Assembly: GCA_023424585.1 (NCBI GenBank) | Contig: JAFADT010000484.1 | Coordinates: forward strand, 1 to 8,459 | Direction: 5' to 3' | From: Pseudomonadota bacterium | GTDB lineage: Bacteria > Myxococcota > Myxococcia > Myxococcales > Myxococcaceae | DNA: 8,459 nucleotides | Shown: piece after piece, positions 1 to 5,726 of the stretch | How the letters are laid out: every line of letters begins with the position of its first letter | Numbering within the stretch: the first letter of the stretch is position 1 | Notes under the pieces: generated by a model | Told to the model about the DNA's origin: nothing | Databases searched by the model: none | The model's input: the letters and a program-made list of their open reading frames with translations, nothing else | Position numbers and translations under genes: made by a program

Positions 1-503
1 AGCGCCCCGCGGGTCGCGAGCACGCGCGCCTCCGTCGTGTCCGGCGGCACCTCCACGGGCACCTGCGCCCGGCCGTGCCCATCCGCCTTCACCGGACCGA
101 AGCGCCCGTCGCCCACCGCGACCACCACGTCCGCGCCCGGCGCCGTGGACACCTCCAGCGTGGTGCGCCCGAACAGCGGCAGCCGCACGGTGGTGACCTC
201 CGGCGCGCGGCCATCCTCCACCCAGAACGCGAGCACCGCCCACAGCGGGTAGCGCACCGGCGGGGGAGTCCAGCGGAAGACGCGCTCGGCGCCGCCCTCC
301 AGCCGCGCTTGCGCCCAGGTGCCGGAGGAGGCCGCCGCGCGCACGGCGCCGGTGCCCCTGGGCACCCGCACCCGCACCTCCACGGCCACGTCCTGCCCGA
401 GCACCACGCGCCCGGGCGTCGCCTCCACCTCCGGCGGTTCCGCCCTCGCCACGGCGGCACCCAGCAGCAGGAGGCAGAGAGCGAGGTGGAGCGGCGGACG
501 CAT
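1..503 (-). CDS. Secreted protein with Ig-like beta-sandwich domains, C-terminus outside window
   Basis: The minus-strand frame from the ATG at 503-501 stays open to the window edge, giving 167 residues with no stop. The N-terminus is a classic Sec signal peptide: a basic start (MRPP), a Leu/Ala-rich core at residues 5-18 and an Ala-Arg-Ala cleavage site near residue 21. The Cys at residue 10 sits inside the hydrophobic core and is not a lipobox. The mature part alternates Val-rich strands with Pro/Gly turns. Roughly residues 28-110 look like one beta-sandwich (a 'TPGRVVLGQDV' opening, as in many bacterial Ig-like domains) and residues 113-167 like the start of a second. I do not recognise a named family; it is probably a periplasmic, surface or exported protein. 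It lies 46 bp downstream of the zinc-ribbon gene on the same strand, so co-transcription is possible. No strong Shine-Dalgarno precedes the ATG. Signal peptide and frame are clear; function is unknown. Confidence 0.72.
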   Translation of the reverse strand, partial: MRPPLHLALCLLLLGAAVARAEPPEVEATPGRVVLGQDVAVEVRVRVPRGTGAVRAAASSGTWAQARLEGGAERVFRWTPPPVRYPLWAVLAFWVEDGRAPEVTTVRLPLFGRTTLEVSTAPGADVVVAVGDGRFGPVKADGHGRAQVPVEVPPDTTEARVLATRGA

Positions 504-540
504 ACGGGACACCCAGGTGTGTCAGTTGACCGCCGCTCCA

Positions 541-565
541 GCCTCCGGGTCAATCCCCGGAAGGC
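541..565 (-). terminator. Hairpin across the stop codon of the zinc-ribbon gene
   Basis: TCCGGG at 544-549 pairs with CCCGGA at 556-561 around a 6-nt loop, and GCC 541-543 can extend the stem with GGC 563-565 if A562 bulges. The loop contains part of the minus-strand stop codon (550-552). There is no T-tract beyond it on the minus strand, so it is at best a weak or Rho-assisted terminator, or an mRNA 3' stabiliser between the two minus-strand genes. Confidence 0.25.
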
Positions 566-1110
566 AGGGAAGTCTCAGCGACCGCGTCCGCGGACGGCTC
601 GGCCATGGGCTTGTCCGCGGGTCCGGAGTGCTTGTTCGTCGGCGGACTGAAGACGGGCTTCTCCACCGGAGGACCGCCCCGGCCGTGCACCAGCGTCTTG
701 GTGTCCGAGCGGAAGGTGAGATCCACCTTGTCGCCGCGCACCGCCGTCACCAGGCCGACGCCGAACGTCGGGTGGTGGAGCACCTGGTCGACCTTGTAGG
801 TGTCCTTCGGGCTGTACTTGGGCGCGCTCGCGATGTCCTTGCCCGCGAGCTGCTCGTCGAAGGAGATGACCACCTTCTCCGCGCGGGGCGTGCCGCTGGA
901 CGTGGCCGCGCGGGGCGCGCGGGTCGTGGAGGCCTTCGTGGGGCGGTCCGTGACGCCCGCGACGCCTCGGAACGCGTGGTCCCCGCCGCAGGTGTTGCAG
1001 CGGACGCGCACGATCTTGGGACCGACCATCGCGAGGATGGTGTGCGCCAGATTCATCTTGCAGCGGGTGCACTGGGCATCCACCTCGCCGCCGACCTTCG
1101 GAGTAGCCAT
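550..1110 (-). CDS. Zinc-ribbon plus SH3/Tudor-like domain protein
   Basis: This is a 186-residue cytoplasmic protein starting MATPKVGGEV. Residues 14-41 hold two CxxC pairs (C14/C17 and C38/C41, 20 residues between pairs), a probable four-cysteine zinc ribbon. A basic, Thr/Ala/Pro-rich linker (about 55-78) follows. Residues 105-143 (YKVDQVLHHPTFGVGLV, then VDLTF and TKTLVHG) match the small beta-barrel pattern 'HPxFGxGxV...V.F....K.LVH' seen at the C-terminus of UvrD/PcrA-type helicases and in CarD-like RNA-polymerase-binding modules. The tail (145-186) is Pro/Lys/Glu-rich and probably disordered. Zinc ribbon plus Tudor-like barrel suggests a nucleic-acid or RNA-polymerase partner, but that is inference. 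An upstream in-frame ATG at 1218 would add 36 Pro/Arg-rich residues that look untranslated and would span the hairpin at 1128-1160, so I chose 1110. The gene is divergent from mlaE. Confidence 0.82.
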   Translation of the reverse strand: MATPKVGGEVDAQCTRCKMNLAHTILAMVGPKIVRVRCNTCGGDHAFRGVAGVTDRPTKASTTRAPRAATSSGTPRAEKVVISFDEQLAGKDIASAPKYSPKDTYKVDQVLHHPTFGVGLVTAVRGDKVDLTFRSDTKTLVHGRGGPPVEKPVFSPPTNKHSGPADKPMAEPSADAVAETSLPSGD

Positions 1111-1127
1111 GCTGTCGTGTCGCTCTG

Positions 1128-1160
1128 GCCCGGCAACTCCCCCGCAGGGGCGCGCCGGGC
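1128..1160. promoter_or_regulatory. Nested inverted repeat just upstream of the zinc-ribbon gene
   Basis: GCCCGGC (1128-1134) is perfectly repeated inverted as GCCGGGC (1154-1160). Inside it CCCC (1140-1143) and GGGG (1147-1150) form a second stem around a 3-nt loop. The element ends 17 bp before the start codon of the minus-strand gene, so it could be a leader hairpin in that mRNA or a protein-binding site in the divergent control region. The arms are seen directly; the role is inferred. Confidence 0.4.
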
Positions 1161-1303
1161 GTGGAAGTAAAGAGGGTCGCGGAACATAACGGCCGACCCC
1201 AGGCGGAGGAAGTCCCATCGCATCGCACCCTCACGCCGCGTGGGCGCCCCCCGGCCAGCCAACCGATGGAGGTGGGGGTGGGATGGGGCCGCGCTCAGTT
1301 CCC

Positions 1304-1331
1304 TTGTGCCGCCGTCCGGAGCACGTAGAGT
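1304..1331 (+). promoter_or_regulatory. Candidate sigma-70-type promoter for mlaEF
   Basis: TTGTGC (1304-1309) and TAGAGT (1326-1331) are separated by 16 bp. The -35 match is partial. Transcription would begin near 1338, leaving a leader of only about 9 nt before the mlaE ATG, which fits the lack of a clear Shine-Dalgarno there. The -10 and its flank (TAGAGTCGC followed by GC-rich bases) recur in front of mlaD, which raises confidence. Confidence 0.45.
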
Positions 1332-1346
1332 CGCCCGCCTGAGCGC

Positions 1347-2162
1347 ATGACGACCGAGACCCCCAGCAAACCCAACCGGTTCACCGCCGCCTTCGTCCAG
1401 TCGGTGGAGGGACTGGGCAAGGGCCTCATCGACGTCGTCAGCAGCCTGGGCGGCGTGGTCGCCCTCGGGCTGGACGTCTTCCGCTGGAGCGTGCGGCGCC
1501 CGTTCCGGCTGCACAACCTCTTCACCCAGCTGGACTTCGTGGGCGTGGGCTCCATCTTCATCGTGGGGCTCACCGGCACCTTCACCGGCATGGTGTTCGC
1601 CCTCCAGACCTCCACCGCGTTCGCCCTGTTCGACGCGGAGAGCCTGGTGGGCCCCACCGTCGCGCTGACGCTCACCCGCGAGCTGGCCTCCGTGTTCGCC
1701 GCGCTGATGGTCACCATGCGCGCGGGCTCCGCCATGTGCACGGAGCTGGGCACCATGCGCGTCACCGAGCAGGTGGACGCGCTGGAGACCATGGCCGTCA
1801 ACCCGGTGCAGTACCTGCTGGTGCCCCGGGTGCTCGCGGGCCTGTTCATGGTCCCCGCGCTCACCATGCTCTTCAACACCACGGGCATGGCGGGCGCCTA
1901 CGTCGTCGCCGTCTTCGGCCTGGGCATCTCCCCCGGCACCTTCCTGTCACGCACGCAGCAGTGGCTGGCCCCGGCCGACGTCTACGAGGGCCTCCTCAAG
2001 GGCGCCATCTTCGGCCTCACCGTGGCCCTCATCTGTTGTTACAAGGGCTACAACGCGTCCGGCGGCGCCAAGGGCGTGGGCCAGGCCACCACGGAGGCCA
2101 TGGTGTCCAGCGCGCTGTCCATCTTCATCCTCGACTTCATCGTCGGCATGTTGATGCACTGA
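1347..2162 (+). CDS. mlaE: MlaE-family ABC transporter permease (MCE lipid transport system)
   Basis: This 271-residue integral inner-membrane protein has the usual length for the MlaE permease family. It forms the membrane channel through which the MlaF ATPase drives phospholipid movement to or from the MCE protein. Residues 11-45 form the amphipathic interfacial segment typical of the family. Hydrophobic segments lie near 64-88, 100-125, 155-195, 213-233 and 253-270. The diagnostic central block is present at 111-161 (RELASVFAALMVTMRAGSAM, then TELGTMRVTEQVDALETMAV), including the cytoplasmic coupling region that contacts the ATPase. The start at 1347 is the first ATG after the promoter candidate. 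The stop overlaps the next start codon by one base (TGATG), indicating translational coupling with mlaF. Family assignment is secure; direction of transport cannot be read from sequence. Confidence 0.95.
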   Translation: MTTETPSKPNRFTAAFVQSVEGLGKGLIDVVSSLGGVVALGLDVFRWSVRRPFRLHNLFTQLDFVGVGSIFIVGLTGTFTGMVFALQTSTAFALFDAESLVGPTVALTLTRELASVFAALMVTMRAGSAMCTELGTMRVTEQVDALETMAVNPVQYLLVPRVLAGLFMVPALTMLFNTTGMAGAYVVAVFGLGISPGTFLSRTQQWLAPADVYEGLLKGAIFGLTVALICCYKGYNASGGAKGVGQATTEAMVSSALSIFILDFIVGMLMH

Positions 2163-2950
2163 TGGGCCCGCCGACCCCGACATCGCCCGCGGCCCCCGGC
2201 TCCGAGCGGGCGATGATCGACATCGTCGACCTGCACAAGACGTTCTCGGGGAACAAGGTCCTCACCGGCATCAACCTCACCGTGCCCGCGGGCAGCACCT
2301 GCGTCATCCTGGGCGGCTCCGGCTCCGGCAAGACGGTGCTGATGAAGCACATGATCGGCCTGCTCAAGCCGGACAGCGGCCAGGTCATCGTCGACGGGCA
2401 GGACATCGTCCCCATGAGCGTGGAGGCCCTCCAGCAGGTGCGCCGCAGCTTCGGCATGGTGTTCCAGGCCGCCGCGCTCTTCGACTCCATGACGGTGTTC
2501 GAGAACGTCGCCTTCCCGCTGCGCCAGCACACCCGGCTGTCCGAGGACGAGATCCGCGCCCAGGTGCGCAAGCGCCTGGACCTCATGGGGCTCAAGCGCT
2601 CGGTGGAGGACCGCTTCCCCGCGGACCTGTCCGGCGGCATGCGCAAGCGCGTGGGCCTGGCGCGCGCCGTGGTGCTCGACCCCAAGGTCGTCCTCTACGA
2701 CGAGCCCACCACCGGCCTGGACCCCATCACCACGGACTCCGTGGACGACATGATCCTCACCGCGCAGAAGGAGCTGGGCGTCACCAGCGTGGTCATCAGC
2801 CACGACATCGCGTCCGCCTTCAACGTGGCCAACCAGATCGCCTTCCTGTCCAAGGGCCTCATCGTGGAGCACGGCCCGCCGGAGCAACTGCGCGAGTCCC
2901 AGCACCCGGCCGTCCAGGTCTTCCTCCAGACCTGGTTCGGCAAGAACTGA
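2162..2950 (+). CDS. mlaF: MlaF-family ABC transporter ATP-binding protein
   Basis: This is the cytoplasmic ATPase of the MCE lipid transporter, 262 residues from the ATG that overlaps the mlaE stop. All ABC motifs are intact: Walker A GGSGSGKT (51-58), Q-loop Q102, signature LSGGM (156-160), Walker B VVLYDE with catalytic E181, D-loop GLD (185-187) and H-loop H214. The sequence around 'LSGGMRKRVGLARA' and the 'SHDIASAFNVANQIAFLSKG' stretch is typical of MlaF rather than generic exporters. The first 17 residues are Pro/Ser/Ala-rich and unlike the family, so initiation at the internal ATG 2213 (MIDIVDLHKTF, 245 residues) is a real alternative. I prefer 2162 because of the TGATG coupling, but only moderately. 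The C-terminus (VQVFLQTWFGKN) is short and lacks any fused domain. No STAS partner (MlaB) is adjacent. Confidence 0.94.
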   Translation: MGPPTPTSPAAPGSERAMIDIVDLHKTFSGNKVLTGINLTVPAGSTCVILGGSGSGKTVLMKHMIGLLKPDSGQVIVDGQDIVPMSVEALQQVRRSFGMVFQAAALFDSMTVFENVAFPLRQHTRLSEDEIRAQVRKRLDLMGLKRSVEDRFPADLSGGMRKRVGLARAVVLDPKVVLYDEPTTGLDPITTDSVDDMILTAQKELGVTSVVISHDIASAFNVANQIAFLSKGLIVEHGPPEQLRESQHPAVQVFLQTWFGKN

Positions 2951-2991
2951 GCCCCCCGTGTGGGGAAGCCGGCCCCCCAGGATTTCAGCCC

Positions 2992-3019
2992 TGCATGAAA
3001 AGCTGGCACCCGTCATGCA
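2992..3019. promoter_or_regulatory. Perfect 7-bp inverted repeat in the mlaF-mlaD gap
   Basis: TGCATGA (2992-2998) and TCATGCA (3013-3019) are exact inverse copies separated by 14 bp, so the half-site centres are 21 bp apart, two helical turns. The right arm overlaps the -12 region of a sigma-54-like promoter candidate. The symmetry and spacing suit a dimeric regulator; the binding protein is unknown, and a hairpin with a 14-nt loop is the alternative. Confidence 0.42.
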
Positions 3020-3031
3020 AATCGTTAGAGT
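3003..3031 (+). promoter_or_regulatory. Candidate promoter(s) for mlaD: sigma-54-like and TAGAGT -10
   Basis: CTGGCAC at 3003-3009 followed by TGCA at 3016-3019 has the exact 12-bp GG-to-GC spacing of the sigma-54 -24/-12 element and most of its consensus; the G after TGGCAC is replaced by C and one T of TTGCA by A. Seven bases further on, TAGAGT (3026-3031) repeats the -10-like sequence found before mlaE. Either could start mlaD transcription; the leader would be about 30-40 nt, with GGAG at 3056-3059 as ribosome site. Confidence 0.38.
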
Positions 3032-3068
3032 CGCGCGCGGCCGGTGGTAGCGCTCGGAGTCACATCAG

Positions 3069-4598
3069 GTGAAGAAGCTCGTCACGCCCTTCCGTGTTGG
3101 CCTGCTGGTCCTCGCCGCCGGGGCATTCCTCATCACGTTCGTGCTGTTCGCCAAGAAGGGCGGGCTGAGCGACCGTGACTCCACCCAGGTGTGGGCCTAC
3201 TTCCGGGACGCGTCCGGCCTGGCGGTGCGCGGCCGGGTGCAGATCGCCGGCATCCCCGTGGGGGAGATCAGCGACATCAGCCTGGAGGGCACGCGCGCGA
3301 AGGTCTGGCTGAAGATCCGCAAGGGCGTGGATCTGCGCCAGGACGCCGCGGTGACCAAGCGCTCGGAGTCGCTCCTGGGCGACTACCTGCTGGACCTGAA
3401 CCCCGGCACGGAGCAGGCGCCGGAGCTGGAGAACGGCGGGCAGATCCGCCGCGTCATCGACACGCAGGGCGTGGAGGCCGTCTTCGAGTCCCTGTCGCAG
3501 ATCACCTCCGACATCCAGCAGGTGACGGGCGCGCTGCGCGAGGTGCTGGGCGGCGAGAAGGGCGCGGGCAGCCTGGAGCGCATCGTGGAGAACCTGGTCC
3601 GCCTGTCGGACTCGGTGGACGCCACGGTGCGCCGCAACACGGATCGCCTGGACACCATCATGGCGAACGTGGAGGGCGTGTCCGCGGACGTGCGCGCCAT
3701 CACCCAGGGCAACGGCGCGGAGGTGACGCGCATCGTCACCAACGTGGAGATGATCACCCAGGACGTTCGCCAGGTGCTGGGCACCGTGAAGAACATCGTG
3801 GGCAGCGGGGAAGGGGAGTTCAAGGAGAGCGTCTCCAGCCTCAAGCAGACCCTGGGGCGGCTGGACAGCACGCTCGCCAACCTGGAGGAGATCACCCGCA
3901 AGGTGAAGGACGGCGAGGGCGCCGCGGGCGCGCTGCTCACCGACGAGCAGCTGGGCCAGCGCCTCAGCGAGGCCGTCACCGACGTGAGCGAGTTCGCCAC
4001 CCGCCTGAGCACCCTCCAGACGGAGGTGGGCCTGTTCAGCAGCTACCTGGTGTCGCAGGGCGCGTCGAAGAACGGCCTGACGCTGCGGCTCATCCCCAAG
4101 CCGGACAAGTACTACCTGCTGGAGATCATCGACGACCCGCGCGGCTCCGTCAGCACGCAGGTGGTGCAGACGAACCCGCCGTCCGAGGGCGACCCGGTCA
4201 TCCAGACGCAGAAGGTGACCAAGGAGTCCTTCAAGGTCAGCCTCCAGTTCGCCAAGCGCTACTACTTCACCACCCTGCGCGTGGGCCTCATCGAGTCCAC
4301 CGGCGGCGTGGGCGCGGACCTGCACCTCTTCGACGACGCGCTCACCCTGAAGATGGACGCGTTCAACTTCACGGCGGACGAGCTGCGCTACCCGCGCCTG
4401 CGCGCCACGCTGCGCGCCCAGGCGTTCGACCACCTGTTCGTCATGGCGGGCATGGACGACATCCTCAACGCCCAGCAGCGCGACACGGCCACCCGGCGCC
4501 TCATCGCCGGCCGCGACTTCTTCTTCGGCGCGGGCCTGTTCTTCACCGACGACGACCTGAAGTCGCTCATCACCACCACCGGCATCCCGACCTTCTAG
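3069..4598 (+). CDS. mlaD: MlaD/MCE-domain protein with helical repeats and strand-rich C-terminal region
   Basis: This 509-residue substrate-handling subunit of the MCE lipid transporter starts at GTG, with GGAG 9 nt upstream. Residues 9-27 form a single N-terminal transmembrane anchor. One MCE domain spans about 38-115, with the family pattern at 46-70 (RDASGLAVRGRVQIAG, then VGEISDI) and the end 'SLLGDYLLDLNPG'. Residues 130-325 are predicted long alpha-helix, with a recurring 16-residue motif at 168, 193, 218 and 264. Residues 335-509 are very different: alternating hydrophobic/aromatic strands (LTLRLIP, KYYLLEII, FKVSLQFA, YYFTTLRVGLI, DALTLKMDAF, LRATLRAQ, DFFFGAGLFF) and a terminal Phe, resembling an outer-membrane beta-barrel. 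It is far longer than E. coli MlaD (about 180 residues). MCE proteins form hexamers; whether this one does, and whether the C-terminal region sits in the outer membrane, is inference. Confidence 0.93.
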   Translation: MKKLVTPFRVGLLVLAAGAFLITFVLFAKKGGLSDRDSTQVWAYFRDASGLAVRGRVQIAGIPVGEISDISLEGTRAKVWLKIRKGVDLRQDAAVTKRSESLLGDYLLDLNPGTEQAPELENGGQIRRVIDTQGVEAVFESLSQITSDIQQVTGALREVLGGEKGAGSLERIVENLVRLSDSVDATVRRNTDRLDTIMANVEGVSADVRAITQGNGAEVTRIVTNVEMITQDVRQVLGTVKNIVGSGEGEFKESVSSLKQTLGRLDSTLANLEEITRKVKDGEGAAGALLTDEQLGQRLSEAVTDVSEFATRLSTLQTEVGLFSSYLVSQGASKNGLTLRLIPKPDKYYLLEIIDDPRGSVSTQVVQTNPPSEGDPVIQTQKVTKESFKVSLQFAKRYYFTTLRVGLIESTGGVGADLHLFDDALTLKMDAFNFTADELRYPRLRATLRAQAFDHLFVMAGMDDILNAQQRDTATRRLIAGRDFFFGAGLFFTDDDLKSLITTTGIPTF

Positions 4599-4610
4599 AC
4601 CGTTGTCCCC

Positions 4611-4639
4611 TTGACGTTGCCGGGAAGGTGTCGTACCCG
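4611..4639 (+). promoter_or_regulatory. Candidate sigma-70-type promoter for the pfkB-family gene
   Basis: TTGACG (4611-4616) matches five of six -35 consensus bases and lies 17 bp upstream of TACCCG (4634-4639), a weak -10. An exact 7-bp inverted repeat, TGCCGGG (4618-4624) with CCCGGCA (4636-4642), fills the spacer and overlaps the -10, a position suited to a repressor. A start near 4646 would leave a leader of about 77 nt. Confidence 0.45.
4613..4630 (+). repeat. Copy 1 of an 18-bp direct repeat (17/18 identical)
   Basis: GACGTTGCCGGGAAGGTG here matches GACGTGGCCGGGAAGGTG at 5772-5789 with one difference. Both copies lie in the upstream region of a gene, here within the promoter spacer of the pfkB-family gene. 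In DNA this GC-rich a chance match is possible. Confidence 0.35.
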
Positions 4640-4643
4640 GCAC

Positions 4644-4677
4644 GGGCACGGGGTTTCCCCTGGAATGCGCCGTGCCC
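4644..4677 (+). promoter_or_regulatory. Hairpin in the leader of the pfkB-family gene
   Basis: GGGCACGG (4644-4651) pairs perfectly with CCGTGCCC (4670-4677), an 8-bp stem with an 18-nt loop. An alternative small hairpin, GGGG-TTT-CCCC (4650-4660), competes with it. The predicted transcript would begin almost at its base. It lies 31 nt before the ribosome site AGGAAG (4709-4714). Function unknown; it could stabilise the 5' end of the mRNA. Confidence 0.35.
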
Positions 4678-4722
4678 TGACGCCCGCCGTTGGCGCCGGG
4701 TCACCCCCAGGAAGAAGCCTCC

Positions 4723-5652
4723 ATGTCTCTTCTCGTCGTCGGTTCAATCGCGCTGGACTCGCTGGAAACGCCCTTCGGCAAGAAGGAGGACGTGCTGGGT
4801 GGCTCGGCCACCTACTTCTCCACGTCCGCGTCCTTCTTCAGCCCCGTGCAGCTGGTGGCGGTGGTGGGCGAGGACTTCCCGGAGGCGCACCTGCAGTTCC
4901 TGCGCGGGCGGGGCATCGACCTGGAGGGGCTCACCCGCGAGGCCGGCCGCACCTTCCGCTGGAAGGGCAAGTACGGCTGGGAGCTCAACGAGGCGCAGAC
5001 GCTGGACACCCAGCTCAACGTCTTCGAGTCCTTCTCGCCGAACCTGCCGGCCGCCTACCGCGAGACGCCCTATGTCTTCCTGGGCAACATCCACCCGGAG
5101 CTCCAGTCGCGCGTGCTGGATCAGGTGAAGTCGCCCCGGCTGGTGGCCGCGGACACGATGAACTTCTGGATCCAGGGCAGCCGCCCCGCGCTGCTCAAGA
5201 CGCTCCAGCGCGTGAACCTGCTCTTCATCAACGACGCGGAGGCGCGCCAGCTGTCCGGCGAGCACAACGTGGTGAAGGCCGCCCGCGCCATCCTCGCCAT
5301 GGGGCCCACGCGCGTGGTCATCAAGCGCGGCGAGCACGGCGCGCTCCTCTTCGACCAGGACCACATCTTCGCCTGTCCCGCCTTCCCCCTGTCGGAGGTC
5401 TTCGACCCCACCGGCGCGGGTGACACCTTCGCCGGCGGCTTCATGGGCACCCTGGCCAGCTCCGGCGCCGGCAAGGTGGATCAGCAGGTGCTGCGCAAGG
5501 CCATGGTCATGGGCAGCGTGATGGCCTCCTTCACCGTGGAGAAGTTCAGCCTGGAGCGCCTGCGCGAGGTGCAGCGCCCGGAGATCCACGCCCGCTTCGC
5601 CGAGTTCAAGAAGCTCACCCACTTCGACGACCTGGGCCCGCTGGGCGGGTAG
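4723..5652 (+). CDS. PfkB-family (ribokinase-like) sugar or nucleoside kinase
   Basis: This is a 309-residue cytoplasmic kinase of usual length for the ribokinase/PfkB fold. It would phosphorylate a small hydroxylated substrate (sugar, sugar phosphate or nucleoside) with ATP. Visible motifs are the N-terminal substrate-site loop GGSATYFSTSASFF (26-39), the NxxE metal motif N170-D-A-E173, the nucleotide-site strand IKRGEHGALLF (200-210), and the PfkB signature DPTGAGDTFAGGF (228-240) with catalytic base D234 in the GAGD anion hole. The substrate lid is not of a type I can assign, so I give no specific substrate. The ATG at 4723 is chosen because AGGAAG lies 8 nt upstream; the longer in-frame start at 4690 has no such site and adds residues outside the fold. 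The gene has its own promoter candidate, so it is probably not part of the mla unit. Confidence 0.92.
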   Translation: MSLLVVGSIALDSLETPFGKKEDVLGGSATYFSTSASFFSPVQLVAVVGEDFPEAHLQFLRGRGIDLEGLTREAGRTFRWKGKYGWELNEAQTLDTQLNVFESFSPNLPAAYRETPYVFLGNIHPELQSRVLDQVKSPRLVAADTMNFWIQGSRPALLKTLQRVNLLFINDAEARQLSGEHNVVKAARAILAMGPTRVVIKRGEHGALLFDQDHIFACPAFPLSEVFDPTGAGDTFAGGFMGTLASSGAGKVDQQVLRKAMVMGSVMASFTVEKFSLERLREVQRPEIHARFAEFKKLTHFDDLGPLGG

Positions 5653-5688
5653 GGGAGCGTCGCCGGGGCGGAGGGCCCGGTGTGGAAC

Positions 5689-5718
5689 TTGACGGGCCTT
5701 GCCCACCCTCCCTAGGCT
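5689..5718 (+). promoter_or_regulatory. Candidate sigma-70-type promoter for the pilZ-phosphoesterase unit
   Basis: TTGACG (5689-5694) and TAGGCT (5713-5718) are spaced 18 bp apart. This is the best -35/-10 pair in the window. Transcription would start near 5725, giving a leader of about 86 nt if translation begins at the TTG at 5811. Confidence 0.55.
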
Positions 5719-5726
5719 CGGTCGGA

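Noticed and set aside
1268..1288. G-quadruplex upstream of mlaE
   Set aside because: Only three G-runs of three or more are present; the rest are GG pairs, so a stable four-tract quadruplex is not supported.
1736..2161. Upstream extension of the mlaF frame inside mlaE
   Set aside because: Open by chance; the translation is low-complexity and overlaps the MlaE core. The ABC domain begins only after 2162.
2951..2991. Intrinsic terminator after mlaF
   Set aside because: Short CCCC/GGGG pairing is possible, but the stem is only about 4 bp and no T-tract follows.
2048..3016. 322-codon minus-strand frame opposite mlaF
   Set aside because: Shadow of a certain ATPase gene; no recognisable domain.
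3060..4649. 529-codon open frame on the minus strand opposite mlaD
   Set aside because: Its product is a His/Arg/Leu/Gly-rich string without domain logic, and the opposite strand encodes a clear MCE protein. It is the antisense shadow expected with G/C-rich third positions.
3191..5128. 645-codon plus-strand frame running through mlaD and into the kinase gene
   Set aside because: Arg/Pro/His-rich low-complexity translation crossing two recognised genes in another frame; a composition artefact.
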